Assembly: GCA_943359555.1 (NCBI GenBank)
Contig: CALRHW010000001.1
Span: 4,727 to 68,726, forward strand
From: Parcubacteria group bacterium
GTDB lineage: Bacteria; Patescibacteriota; Minisyncoccia; Phycocordibacterales; CALRHW01
Length of the DNA: 64,000 nt
Direction of reading: 5' to 3'
Position numbers and translations under genes: made by a program. Shown piece after piece: positions 43,311 through 51,427 of this stretch; the stretch's first letter is position 1, and each line of letters starts with the position of its first letter. Below the pieces are notes generated by a model. That model was given only the letters and a program-made list of their open reading frames with translations, did not search any database and was not told the origin of the DNA.

Positions 43311-46300
43311 TTATTCGTCTGAGTCTTCTTCTGCTTGCGACCTTTTTGGCACTTTTAGATCAATATCAAGTCCGATTCCACGAAGATTATTAAGAAGCAC
43401 ATTAAATGAAGCTGGCGTATTTGGCTCGCCGATTCTTTCACCTTTTACTATTGCATCAAATGCAGCTGAACGTCCGATAATATCATCAGATTTTATTGTA
43501 AGCATTTCTCGTAAAGTATAAGCCGCGCCGTGACCGAGTAGAGCCCACACTTCCATTTCTCCAAATCTCTGTCCTCCACCTTGTGCCTTTCCTCCGAGCG
43601 GTTGCTGAGTAATGAGAGAGTAAGGTCCGATAGAACGCATGTGAATTTTGTCTTCTACCATGTGATGGAGTTTCATTATGTACATATAACCCACGGCGAT
43701 TTCTTGGTTGAAAGCCACACCTGTGCGTCCGTCAAAGAGTTTCATTTTGCCGTTTTCACTAAAGCCTGCTTTTTTCAATTCTTCTTTTACTTCTTTACCA
43801 GTCGCGCCTGTAAATGGAGGAATAATAGCTTGGTAGTTGAGAGTATGCGCCGCAAGTCCTAGGTGCAATTCCAAAATCTGTCCGAGATTCATACGTGATG
43901 GCACACCAAGCGGTGTCAAAATAATATCTATCGGAGTACCGTCTGCCATATACGGCATATCTTCTTCTGGAAGAATTCTTGAAATAACTCCCTTGTTTCC
44001 GTGTCGTCCAGCGAGCTTGTCACCGACTGATACTGTACGGAGTTGTGCGACTTCAATATGAATTCTTTTTATAATTCCGCTCTCTAGCTTGTCGCCTTTT
44101 TCACGAGAGAAAACTTGCACATTTATAATACGTCCACGCTTTCCTCCTTCCATTCTTTTTGATGTATCTTTTACATCGCGAGCTTTTTCACCGAAAAGTG
44201 AACGAAGTAGTCGCTCTTCTGGAGTAAGTTGAGTTTCGCCTTTTGGAGTAATTTTTCCTACAAGAATATCACCAGAACGCACCTCTGCTCCTACGCGTAT
44301 GATTCCGTCTTCTGCGAGATTTTTGAGTTTTCCTTCACCGACGTTTGGGATGTCGCATGTGGTCACTTCTGGTCCGAGTTTTGTATCACGCACGTTTACG
44401 ACAAACTCTTCAATATGAATTGAGCTAAATTTACTTTCTTTTACAAGTCTTTCTGACACGATAATCGCGTCTTCATAATTTGATCCAGACCATGACATAA
44501 AGGCGACTAAAATATTTTGTCCAAGTGCCATTTGTCCGCGATCACTTGATGAATTGTCTACTATCACCTGCCCTTTTTTCACTTTATCGCCGACATTTAC
44601 CGCTGGTCGCTGATAGAAAGCAGTGAAGCCGTTTGTTCGTGAAAAGTTTACGAGTTTGTATTCACGCACCTTTCCTTTTTCATTTTTGATAATGATTTTT
44701 TTTGCGTCTGAATGGGTGACTGTTCCCGCTTCGCCTGCGATAAGGAGTCGTCCTGTGTCCATTACTGCTCGGTCTTCAATACCTGTTGCTACGAGTGGTG
44801 CTTCAGGAACGATACAAGGAGTGGCTTGTTTTTGCATATTTGATCCCATGAGTGCGCGATTGGCATCGTCGTGGTTTAAAAATGGAATCATTGAGGTTGC
44901 GACAGAAAAGGCCTGATTGGTTGCAACATCTATAAAATCCACCTGATCTTTTGGTACAAGTCCTGGTTTTCCTTTTATGCGCACTTCTACATCTTCTTCT
45001 ATTATTTTTCCGCTCTCGTCAGTCGTCGTTGCGGCGTGAGCGATTTTGTAAAGTTCTTCTTCAAGAGCATTCATATAAATAATCTCGTCAGTCACTTTTC
45101 CATTTTTTACTTTTGCGTAAGGAGTTTCAATCATTCCGAACTCATTTATACGAGCATAAAGCGCAAGACGTAAAATAAGACCGATGTTTGGACCTTCAGG
45201 TGTGTGGATAGGACAAAGTCTGCCGTAATGAGACGTATGCACGTCGCGTACTTCAAAACCCGCGCGTGAACGATTGAGTCCTCCCGGCCCGAGAGCTGAA
45301 AGAGTTCGTAAATGTTCTAGTTCTTCTAGAGCATTTGTCTGTTGCATAAATTGTGAAAGTTGATTTGTTGTGAAAAATTCTTTGATGCGGGCTTGAAGCG
45401 GTTTTGGACTGATAAATTGAACAGGAAGTGTCACATCAGTATCTACTGTAGACATTCTGTTTTGAATATTTCGTTTTATTTGCGCCATACCCATTCGGAT
45501 TTTTTGCTGAAAAAGCTCGCCTACATATCGCACACGACGTGAACCGAGATGATCAATGTCGTCTTCGTGCGCATCTTCTGTATTGTTTAAGGTTACGATA
45601 TTTGAAACGATAGTTTTCATATCGTCCAAAGAAATAGTCTTTTGTGCGCGAGCTTTTTCATCAATAGGTTTTCCAAATCGCTGATTGAATCTAAAACGTC
45701 CCACTGGAGAAAGGTCGTATCGGTCTTTACTGAAAATAGAGAGGACAAATTCTTTTGCGTTTTCTACCGCAGCTAGATCGCCGTCACGAAGCTTTTTGTA
45801 GATCTCTACATAAGATTCGTCTAGAGTTTTTGCATGGTCTTTTGCAAGCGACTTTTCAAGGTAAGTTTTTGCAAATTCATTATCTTTACAAAGCGACAAA
45901 ATATCCTTATCTGTAGTCGCGCCAAGGACACGAAGAAGAGATGTGATTGGGAATTTTCGTTTTTTATCCACGCGCACATAAAGCACGTTTTCCGCATCAG
46001 TTTCAATTTCAATCCAAGCACCACGCGATGGAATGATTTTTGCACCGAAAAGTATGCGTCCTTTTACCTCTTGAGATGTAAAGAAAACTCCGAAAGAACG
46101 TGCAAGCTGAGGCACGATAACACGTTCAATTCCAGAAACGATAAAAGTACCGTGAGCGGTCATAAGTGGAAAATCTGCTAGGAAAATTTCCTGCTCTTTT
46201 GCAGTTTTTAAAATATGATTTGTGAGTTTTACTTTTACTTTGAGCGGAGCTTCGTAAGACATCTTGTTGTCTTTTGCATAATATTCGTCGTATTTTGGGG

Positions 46301-46526
46301 CGCTCAATTCAAAGCCAGTAAAATCTAGCTGAAACTTTTTTTCTGAATAATCTTTTATTGAAGAAAATTCATCAAAAATTTCTTTGAGTCCTTTTTCAAT
46401 AAGCCAAGTAAATGAAGTCATTTGTGACTCCACAAGATTTGGCATTGGTGCAAGTGGCTTTTTAAAACGACCGAAAAACTTTTTCTCTCGGGGTGTATGT
46501 GCCCCGGTATTTATTTGTGGTGTCAT
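43311..46526 (-). CDS. rpoB: DNA-directed RNA polymerase subunit beta
   Basis: The 1071-aa protein is short for the family (1180-1340 aa). It has the rifampicin region (LSQFMQQTNALEELEHLRTL, LGPGGLNRSRAGFEVRDVH, HYGRLCPIHTPEGPNIGLI) and the C-terminal QPLGGKAQGGGQRFGEMEVWAL. I chose the ATG at 46526 (MTPQINTGAH) over 46553. It opens the rpoB-rpoC-dnaG-rpoD cluster after a 408-nt gene-free region. Confidence 0.97.
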   Translation of the reverse strand: MTPQINTGAHTPREKKFFGRFKKPLAPMPNLVESQMTSFTWLIEKGLKEIFDEFSSIKDYSEKKFQLDFTGFELSAPKYDEYYAKDNKMSYEAPLKVKVKLTNHILKTAKEQEIFLADFPLMTAHGTFIVSGIERVIVPQLARSFGVFFTSQEVKGRILFGAKIIPSRGAWIEIETDAENVLYVRVDKKRKFPITSLLRVLGATTDKDILSLCKDNEFAKTYLEKSLAKDHAKTLDESYVEIYKKLRDGDLAAVENAKEFVLSIFSKDRYDLSPVGRFRFNQRFGKPIDEKARAQKTISLDDMKTIVSNIVTLNNTEDAHEDDIDHLGSRRVRYVGELFQQKIRMGMAQIKRNIQNRMSTVDTDVTLPVQFISPKPLQARIKEFFTTNQLSQFMQQTNALEELEHLRTLSALGPGGLNRSRAGFEVRDVHTSHYGRLCPIHTPEGPNIGLILRLALYARINEFGMIETPYAKVKNGKVTDEIIYMNALEEELYKIAHAATTTDESGKIIEEDVEVRIKGKPGLVPKDQVDFIDVATNQAFSVATSMIPFLNHDDANRALMGSNMQKQATPCIVPEAPLVATGIEDRAVMDTGRLLIAGEAGTVTHSDAKKIIIKNEKGKVREYKLVNFSRTNGFTAFYQRPAVNVGDKVKKGQVIVDNSSSDRGQMALGQNILVAFMSWSGSNYEDAIIVSERLVKESKFSSIHIEEFVVNVRDTKLGPEVTTCDIPNVGEGKLKNLAEDGIIRVGAEVRSGDILVGKITPKGETQLTPEERLLRSLFGEKARDVKDTSKRMEGGKRGRIINVQVFSREKGDKLESGIIKRIHIEVAQLRTVSVGDKLAGRHGNKGVISRILPEEDMPYMADGTPIDIILTPLGVPSRMNLGQILELHLGLAAHTLNYQAIIPPFTGATGKEVKEELKKAGFSENGKMKLFDGRTGVAFNQEIAVGYMYIMKLHHMVEDKIHMRSIGPYSLITQQPLGGKAQGGGQRFGEMEVWALLGHGAAYTLREMLTIKSDDIIGRSAAFDAIVKGERIGEPNTPASFNVLLNNLRGIGLDIDLKVPKRSQAEEDSDE

Positions 46527-46724
46527 ATAAATGAAAAAATGGCGGAAAGCCAAAAACCACCTCTTGTAAAGGTGTCTTTATAATTGGGTTACTAATTTAT
46601 CTATTGTATGTAGGCAAGGTGTGCGAAATACAACTACTAAACTTTGCACCTACGGTCGTAACTCAATCTATGCAATTAGGAATAGTATAGATGTGGGGTA
46701 GTTTTTTGTCAACAACATCTAGAC
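46527..46724 (-). promoter_or_regulatory. rpoB leader region with possible promoter and attenuator
   Basis: This is the left part of the 408-nt interval without a gene. A TACAAT (46603-46608, minus) with TTGTAT 19 nt upstream is a weak promoter candidate. Between it and rpoB lies CACCT TTACAAG AGGTG followed by GTTTTT, a small terminator-like hairpin, then GGC TTTCC GCC and another T-run. This could attenuate rpoB transcription, but the stems are short. No L10-type ribosomal leader motif was recognised. Confidence 0.3.
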
Positions 46725-46821
46725 AGAAAAAGAGCCTTTGAACTGTGCACATAAATTTCTGCTGAAATTTTGTTATGCTCGCGCCAAGCGCTCCGCAACA
46801 CAGTTCAAAGGCTCTTTTTCT
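46725..46821 (+). repeat. Three-way-junction inverted-repeat element downstream of trmD
   Basis: Perfect 23-bp arms (46725-46747 and 46799-46821) enclose 51 nt. Inner hairpins are AAATTTC TGCT GAAATTT (7 bp) and GCGC CAA GCGC (4 bp). Read on the plus strand, the linker is TGTTATGCTC and the stretch after the second hairpin is TCCGCAA, matching the junction pattern of the elements at 10432, 14566 and 47660. On the minus strand the outer stem ends with CTTTTTCTGTCT, so it should also terminate trmD transcription. Confidence 0.8.
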
Positions 46822-46934
46822 TTCTATCTTGCTGTCGTCAGCAAAAAACACCAATTGCCCCCGCCTGCGCGAGTTATTTCTCAATATGTTTTTATTGGGC
46901 CATTTACTTCCTTTTTTATAAACCTATCTTATCA

Positions 46935-47621
46935 TTATTTTTTCCTCCCCTTTCTCCATTCCTCTATTTTTGCGTGATTGCCTGAAAGGAGAATTTTTGG
47001 GACGTGATATTTTTTGTTTTTGAAAGTAAAAACTTCTGGGCGGGTGTAAACGTCTGGGCTTGCAATGCGGGATTCTTCAAGCGACTGAGCAGAGCCGAGA
47101 ACGCCTTTTACTTGTCGCGCGATGCAGTCTATCAAAATCATCGCGGGCAATTCCCCACCCGTAAGCACAAATGGTCCGACAGACACATCTTCCATTTTAA
47201 AAATCTTTTTGATGCGCGCATCTATGCCTTCATAGCGACCAGAGACGATGATGATGTTTTTATATTTTTTCGCGGATGATTTTGCGTAATCATTTGTGAA
47301 TTGTTTTCCGCTCGGCGACAAGAAAATGATTTTCGTGGATTTTGTAGGATTTTTTGCGCCCGCGCCATCACTAGCCCTACCCGTAGAGCTTTTTGAAATT
47401 GCTTTCGCTATCGCTTTCACCACAGGTAATGCTTGAATAACCATTCCCGGACCTCCGCCGTATGGTTTTTGATCTATGCGTCGCCATTTGTCTTCACTAA
47501 AGTCGCGCGGGTTGTAAAATTTGATGCGGATTTTTTTGTCTTCAATCGCGCGCTTAATAATAGACTCGCCTAGATACGAGCTGAAAGCGTCCTCAAATAA
47601 TGTGATGATGTGAAATGTCAT
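46935..47621 (-). CDS. trmD: tRNA (guanine-37-N1) methyltransferase
   Basis: The 228-aa SPOUT protein has FHIITLFEDAFSSYLGESII, DEKPYGGGPGMVIQ-like sequence (RIDQKPYGGGPGMVIQA), IIIVSGRYEGIDARI and the knot motif VSVGPFVLTGGELPAMILID. It methylates G37 of tRNAs to keep the reading frame. In many bacteria trmD sits with rpsP and a KH protein, and the same trio is found here in the order rpsP, KH, trmD. Confidence 0.95.
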   Translation of the reverse strand: MTFHIITLFEDAFSSYLGESIIKRAIEDKKIRIKFYNPRDFSEDKWRRIDQKPYGGGPGMVIQALPVVKAIAKAISKSSTGRASDGAGAKNPTKSTKIIFLSPSGKQFTNDYAKSSAKKYKNIIIVSGRYEGIDARIKKIFKMEDVSVGPFVLTGGELPAMILIDCIARQVKGVLGSAQSLEESRIASPDVYTRPEVFTFKNKKYHVPKILLSGNHAKIEEWRKGRKK

Positions 47622-47659
47622 GTGCTTATTAAACCACTAAATTAATAAAAAACAAGCTA

Positions 47660-47763
47660 AAAAGTAAAAGACCTAAAAAGGGGGTCGCGAGCACGACGGT
47701 GCGAGCGTTTCAGGATTTTTGAAGCTTAAAAAATCCGTACCCTTTTTAAGGTCTTTTACTTTT
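47660..47763 (-). repeat. Three-way-junction inverted-repeat element between the KH gene and trmD
   Basis: Arms 47660-47682 and 47740-47763 pair over 23 bp with one bulged base. Inner hairpins are GGATTTTT with AAAAATCC (8 bp, loop containing AAGCTT) and GCAC with GTGC (loop GACG on the plus strand, the same tetraloop as the element at 10432). On the minus strand the linker is TGAAACGCTC and the stretch after the second hairpin is TCGCGACC. It begins 12 nt after the KH stop and has T-runs at its minus-strand exit. Confidence 0.78.
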
Positions 47764-47775
47764 GTGCAGTATTTA

Positions 47776-48087
47776 TTAAATCTTCAAATCCTCCATCGCC
47801 TCGTCCACTGTCTTTGAAGCTTTTAGTTCACTTCTCATTCCACCTTCTGGCTCGTTGATTTTGAGATTTACTCTAGCGTTGTTTTTCATTCCCACAACTC
47901 GGAGCAAAGTTCGGATCGCCTTTGCTGTATTGCCTTCTCGGCCAATTATTTTTCCCATGTCTGCAGAGTTTACATCAAGACTCATAAGCACGCCCATTTC
48001 GTCTACTGTTCTTTTAATCTTTACATCGTTTGGATTATCTACCAAAGCTTTGACTACGTATTCTAAAAACTGTGCGTCTTGTTCCAT
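47776..48087 (-). CDS. khpA: KH-domain RNA-binding protein (KhpA-like)
   Basis: The 103-aa protein begins MEQDAQFLEYVVKALVDNP and has one KH domain with the GxxG loop as GREG (DMGKIIGREGNTAKAIRTLL). KhpA-type proteins bind small RNAs and mRNAs and take part in cell division and ribosome-related regulation. It is commonly placed between rpsP and trmD, as here. The C-terminal Glu/Gly-rich extension is slightly longer than usual. The ATG at 48087 is chosen; the longer frame to 48195 has no family support. Confidence 0.88.
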   Translation of the reverse strand: MEQDAQFLEYVVKALVDNPNDVKIKRTVDEMGVLMSLDVNSADMGKIIGREGNTAKAIRTLLRVVGMKNNARVNLKINEPEGGMRSELKASKTVDEAMEDLKI

Positions 48088-48160
48088 ATTTAAATTTACT
48101 AAACTGATCTGATAATAAGAATTACTTTCGTGCAGTGTGCGACTTTTTACTGCTTGTTTA

Positions 48161-48188
48161 ATTTTATAATATTTAAAAACATAGTCAA
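48161..48188 (-). promoter_or_regulatory. Canonical promoter of the KH gene
   Basis: On the minus strand TTGACT (48188-48183), a 16-nt spacer and TAAAAT (48166-48161), with a leader of about 70 nt. It separates khpA expression from rpsP, which has a terminator just upstream. Confidence 0.5.
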
Positions 48189-48202
48189 CGCACAATAAAT
48201 GT

Positions 48203-48240
48203 AAAACAAAAACACCCTTTCGGGCGGTTTTTTGTTTTTT
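48203..48240 (-). terminator. Terminator after rpsP
   Basis: On the minus strand ACCGCCC GAAA GGGTG, with one wobble pair, is followed by TTTTTGTTTT. A run of A precedes it, so it may also work in the other direction. Confidence 0.65.
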
Positions 48241-48244
48241 AAAT

Positions 48245-48784
48245 TTAAACTTGTGGAGCTTCAGCTGGAGTTTCTGCTTTTACTTCTGGTTCAGGAGTGG
48301 AAGTAGGAACAACTTCAGGAGCTGGTGTTGCTTCAGGAGTCACTTCAGCAACTGGAGCTGGAGCAACGACTTCGGGAGCACTCGCTTCCGCAGATGCAGG
48401 TGCAGGTGCGACGGTTGCCTCCGTAGCCACAGCTGGCACAACAGTCGCCTCAGCGGTCGCAATCGGCGCAACGCTTGCAACAGGCACCTCACTTACCTCT
48501 TTTGCGATTGGTTTTTTCTTTGGCAAAACGTTTACTTTTTTTCCTTCAATAATTTTTCTCGAAACGAGTAAATTGTGAACTGTTCCAGAAAGTTGCGCAC
48601 CCACAGACATCCAGTGCTTTATTCTATCGTTTTTAAACTCCGCTTTTTCGCCACGACGAGAATCGTACGCACCTAAAGTCTCTAAAGTTTTTCCACTTTT
48701 TGGACCATTTTTAGAATCAGATAAAACAAGCCGAAATGTCGGTTCGTGCTTTCTGCCTACTCTTTGTAATCTAATTTTTAACAT
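48245..48784 (-). CDS. rpsP: 30S ribosomal protein S16 with long Ala/Pro/Glu/Val tail
   Basis: The 179-aa protein starts with a standard S16 core (MLKIRLQRVGRKHEPTFRLV, SGKTLETLGAYD, RIKHWMSVGAQLSGTVHNLL), about 85 residues. It then carries a tail of about 85 residues made almost only of Ala, Pro, Glu, Val and Thr. S16 is normally 75-90 aa. The tail is disordered and acidic; its role is unknown. I chose the ATG at 48784, which is the normal family start, with GATAAT or TAAGAT elements 4-7 nt upstream. Confidence 0.92.
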   Translation of the reverse strand: MLKIRLQRVGRKHEPTFRLVLSDSKNGPKSGKTLETLGAYDSRRGEKAEFKNDRIKHWMSVGAQLSGTVHNLLVSRKIIEGKKVNVLPKKKPIAKEVSEVPVASVAPIATAEATVVPAVATEATVAPAPASAEASAPEVVAPAPVAEVTPEATPAPEVVPTSTPEPEVKAETPAEAPQV

Positions 48785-48847
48785 GGCGATTATCTTAACA
48801 GAAGCGATTGATTTGGTCAAACGCCATTTGGTCAAAACGCGCGCTTC

Positions 48848-48856
48848 TGATATAGT
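48848..48856 (+). promoter_or_regulatory. Extended -10 promoter of rnr
   Basis: TGA TATAGT ends 8 nt before the rnr ATG. Confidence 0.45.
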
Positions 48857-48864
48857 TTTTACAA

Positions 48865-50820
48865 ATGCCAAAAAAGGTTTCCGGTCATATCAAAATTACT
48901 TCAAAGGTCATCGGGTATCTGCCAGTAGACGGCGTGCTAGAAGATATTGAAATACAAACAAGCGGATTAAAAACAGCGCTCAACGACGACGAGGTGGAAG
49001 TCGCGCTTCTTCCCATTGTAAAAGGTATTCGCCAGCAAGGTGAGGTAATGAAAATAATAAAACGCGCACGAATGGAGTTTGTGGGAACGATAGAAAAAGT
49101 GGATGTGGAAAAAGTAGGGGGCGATTTTTTCCTCGTACCAGACGATAAAAAGTTTTATCGCGATATTTTGGTGCCTGCTTCTAGTGCTCTCAACGCACAA
49201 GACGGCGACAAAGCTTTCGTCCACATTACAGAATGGAAAGATATGGAAAGTCGGCCTCGTGGCGAAGTGCTTCGTGTGCTTGGAAAAAAGGGGGTGCACG
49301 ATGTGGAAATGCAATCCATCGTTTTAGAAAAAGGTTTTGATACTGACTTTTTGCCTGAAGTAGAGGAAGATGCAAAAAAAGCTGCGACCACGGCACGCGA
49401 AAATTTTGCGCAAGAAATTGCACGCCGAAAAGATTTTCGTGACACGACTACTTTTACTATTGATCCTGTGGACGCAAAAGATTTTGATGATGCTATATCT
49501 TTTAAAGAACTCGCGGATGACGACTACGAAATAGGGGTGCATATTGCAGATGTGTCGCATTTCGTAACTGAAGGCACTGTACTTGACAAGGAAGCGCGCA
49601 AACGTGGCTTTTCTGTGTATCTCGTAGACCGCACAATTCCTATGCTTCCAGAAGAGCTTTCAAATGACATGTGTAGTTTAAATCCACACGAAGATAAGCT
49701 GGCTTTTTCAGCGGTTTTTGTAATGAGTAAAGATGGCAAAGTTAAAGAAAAGTGGTTTGGAAAAACTGTCATCAATTCAAACAAAAGATTTACTTATGAA
49801 AATGCTATGGAGAGTATAAATACTGTGAAAGACGGTGTGAGTGGAACAGGCGAATTTTCAAAAGAGTTAAATATTTTAAATAAAATCGCAAAAATTTATC
49901 AAGAAGAAAGACGGATAAACGGCGCGATAGATTTTGAGACGGATGAAGTACGTTTTCAACTTGACGCTGATGGTGTGCCGATAAGTGTTTACAGAAAAGA
50001 GCGTCTTGATACTCACAAACTCGTAGAAGAATTTATGCTTCTCGCCAATCGCGAAGTAGCTGAAGTGGTTTTTAAAGTAAATGAAAAAAGTAAAGACGGC
50101 CGAGCGTTTATTTACCGTATTCACCCTGAACCAAACGTAGAAAAAATAGAAAACTTGTCTATATTTTTAAAAGCTCTGGGTTTTGAGCTCAAGAGCAAAA
50201 ACGGCAACGTAACTTCAAAAGACATAAATGCGATGTTACAAAAAATAGCTGGCTCGCCCGCAGAATCTTTAATTAAAACTGCAACTATTCGCTCAATGGC
50301 AAAAGCTATTTATTCTACAAAAAATGTTGGGCACTTTGGTTTGGGTTTTGAATTTTACACACATTTCACTTCCCCAATTCGTCGTTATCCAGATCTTATC
50401 GTGCACAGACTTTTGCAACGTCAGCTTGTCGGAGGAAAGGTAGCGCAAGATGAATTCGTAAAATATGAAAAAATTTCTATGGACGCGAGTGAAAAAGAAA
50501 TTTCTGCTGCAGAAGCCGAACGTGCATCAATAAAATACAAGCAAGTAGAATATATGAGCAAACGAGTTGGTCAAGAATTTGAGGGCACGATTTCTGGAGT
50601 TACAGAATGGGGTATTTATGTAGAAGAGGTTACTTCAAAAAGTGAAGGAATGATAAAACTCCGTGATATGAAAGATGATATGTATGAGCTTGATGAAAAA
50701 AATTACGCTATTATCGGCGTACGTACTGGTAAAAAATATTCTCTTGGTGATAAAATAAAATTTAAGGTGATGAGTGCGGATTTAAATAAAAAAATACTGG
50801 ATTTTGCACTTGTTCAGTAA
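48865..50820 (+). CDS. rnr: Ribonuclease R (RNB-family 3'-5' exoribonuclease)
   Basis: The 651-aa protein has an OB/CSD region, the RNB catalytic domain with TIDPVDAKDFDDAIS (metal-binding Asp residues) and HFTSPIRRYPDLIVHR, and a C-terminal S1 domain (GQEFEGTISGVTEWGIYVEE). It degrades structured RNA. It is shorter than the 800-aa E. coli protein and lacks the N-terminal helix-turn-helix and the Lys-rich tail. It is divergent from rpsP by 80 nt. Confidence 0.93.
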   Translation: MPKKVSGHIKITSKVIGYLPVDGVLEDIEIQTSGLKTALNDDEVEVALLPIVKGIRQQGEVMKIIKRARMEFVGTIEKVDVEKVGGDFFLVPDDKKFYRDILVPASSALNAQDGDKAFVHITEWKDMESRPRGEVLRVLGKKGVHDVEMQSIVLEKGFDTDFLPEVEEDAKKAATTARENFAQEIARRKDFRDTTTFTIDPVDAKDFDDAISFKELADDDYEIGVHIADVSHFVTEGTVLDKEARKRGFSVYLVDRTIPMLPEELSNDMCSLNPHEDKLAFSAVFVMSKDGKVKEKWFGKTVINSNKRFTYENAMESINTVKDGVSGTGEFSKELNILNKIAKIYQEERRINGAIDFETDEVRFQLDADGVPISVYRKERLDTHKLVEEFMLLANREVAEVVFKVNEKSKDGRAFIYRIHPEPNVEKIENLSIFLKALGFELKSKNGNVTSKDINAMLQKIAGSPAESLIKTATIRSMAKAIYSTKNVGHFGLGFEFYTHFTSPIRRYPDLIVHRLLQRQLVGGKVAQDEFVKYEKISMDASEKEISAAEAERASIKYKQVEYMSKRVGQEFEGTISGVTEWGIYVEEVTSKSEGMIKLRDMKDDMYELDEKNYAIIGVRTGKKYSLGDKIKFKVMSADLNKKILDFALVQ

Positions 50821-50890
50821 AAAATCTTTATAATAGGCTCGGAACGAGTTAGCGAAGCGCTTTAGAGAAGAGCCTATTATAACGATTTTT
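50820..50890 (+). repeat. Compact inverted-repeat element with two inner hairpins after rnr
   Basis: Arms 50820-50839 and 50871-50890 pair 19 of 20 positions. The 31-nt interior holds CTCG GAA CGAG (overlapping the arm end) and AGCG AAG CGCT. On the plus strand the stem ends in ATTTTT, so it can terminate rnr, whose stop codon it overlaps. The architecture is like the larger junction elements, but the junction sequences do not clearly match. Confidence 0.65.
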
Positions 50891-50893
50891 AGG

Positions 50894-50991
50894 ACTTTAT
50901 CTTTTCTTTGGGAAGTTTTTATCGTGTAGTTGGTAAAATAATTGTCCGCCAGAAATGGTGGGTGTATAATTATTAATAATAAAAAAACTAT
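50894..50991 (+). repeat. 98-bp upstream block duplicated at 62927-63024
   Basis: This block differs from the reverse complement of 62927-63024 at only four positions. It holds TTGTCC (50942-50947), a 17-nt spacer and TATAAT (50965-50970). The spacer carries an inverted repeat, CCGCCA GAAA TGGTGG. The leader is 21 nt and A-rich, without a Shine-Dalgarno sequence. Confidence 0.9.
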
Positions 50992-51363
50992 ATGAGCAAA
51001 ATAATTGAGAAACAAATAAAAAGTTTGGACGATAAGTTTGAAAAGAAGTTTGATAACTTGGATAAAAAGGTTAATTTGCTAGATAATAAAGTAGATGGTT
51101 TGGATAAAAAAGTTGATGGTTTGGATAAGAAAATTGACGGTGTTGATAAAAAAGTAGACAGACTAGAAAACAGGTTTGACAATTTTGTGGTGATGGTAAA
51201 AGAGGGTTTTGAAAAAATGGAAGAACGGTTTGATAATATGGATAAAAAATTTGAATATAGATTTGATAAGCTGGAAATGTACACACTAGGAAACACAAAA
51301 AGAATAGAAATTCTTGAAGACAAAATGGTTGTTGTTACCAAAAAAATTGGCTTAAAAATATAA
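50992..51363 (+). CDS. Coiled-coil protein with LDxKVDG heptad repeats, paralog A
   Basis: The 123-aa protein begins MSKIIEKQIKSLDDKFEKKF and consists of heptads such as VDGLDKK repeated three times with small changes, then further heptads (FDNFVVMVKEGFEKMEERFD) and a hydrophilic end. It has no membrane segment or Cys. It must form a long coiled coil, probably a homo- or hetero-oligomer with paralog B (62540). I do not recognise a named family, though similar heptad proteins are frequent in CPR genomes. The 21-nt DNA repeats at 51085-51150 reflect the heptads. Confidence 0.8.
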   Translation: MSKIIEKQIKSLDDKFEKKFDNLDKKVNLLDNKVDGLDKKVDGLDKKIDGVDKKVDRLENRFDNFVVMVKEGFEKMEERFDNMDKKFEYRFDKLEMYTLGNTKRIEILEDKMVVVTKKIGLKI

Positions 51364-51427
51364 CAAAAAAACTAATAAAAAACACTTGTAAAAAAACTTA
51401 CTATCTTCGTATGTTATGTCTAGCTTC

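Noticed and set aside
10432..47763. Insertion sequences or classical MITEs as explanation for the inverted repeats
   Set aside because: No transposase gene is nearby, arms differ completely between copies and no target-site duplications were seen. A classical MITE family would share arm sequences.
48290..48510. Repetitive GC-richer stretch in rpsP
   Set aside because: It is the in-frame Ala/Pro/Glu tail of S16, not a separate repeat element or gene on the other strand.
51085..51150. Tandem 21-nt repeats that could suggest a CRISPR array or minisatellite
   Set aside because: They encode the VDGLDKK heptads of the coiled-coil protein in frame, without spacers.
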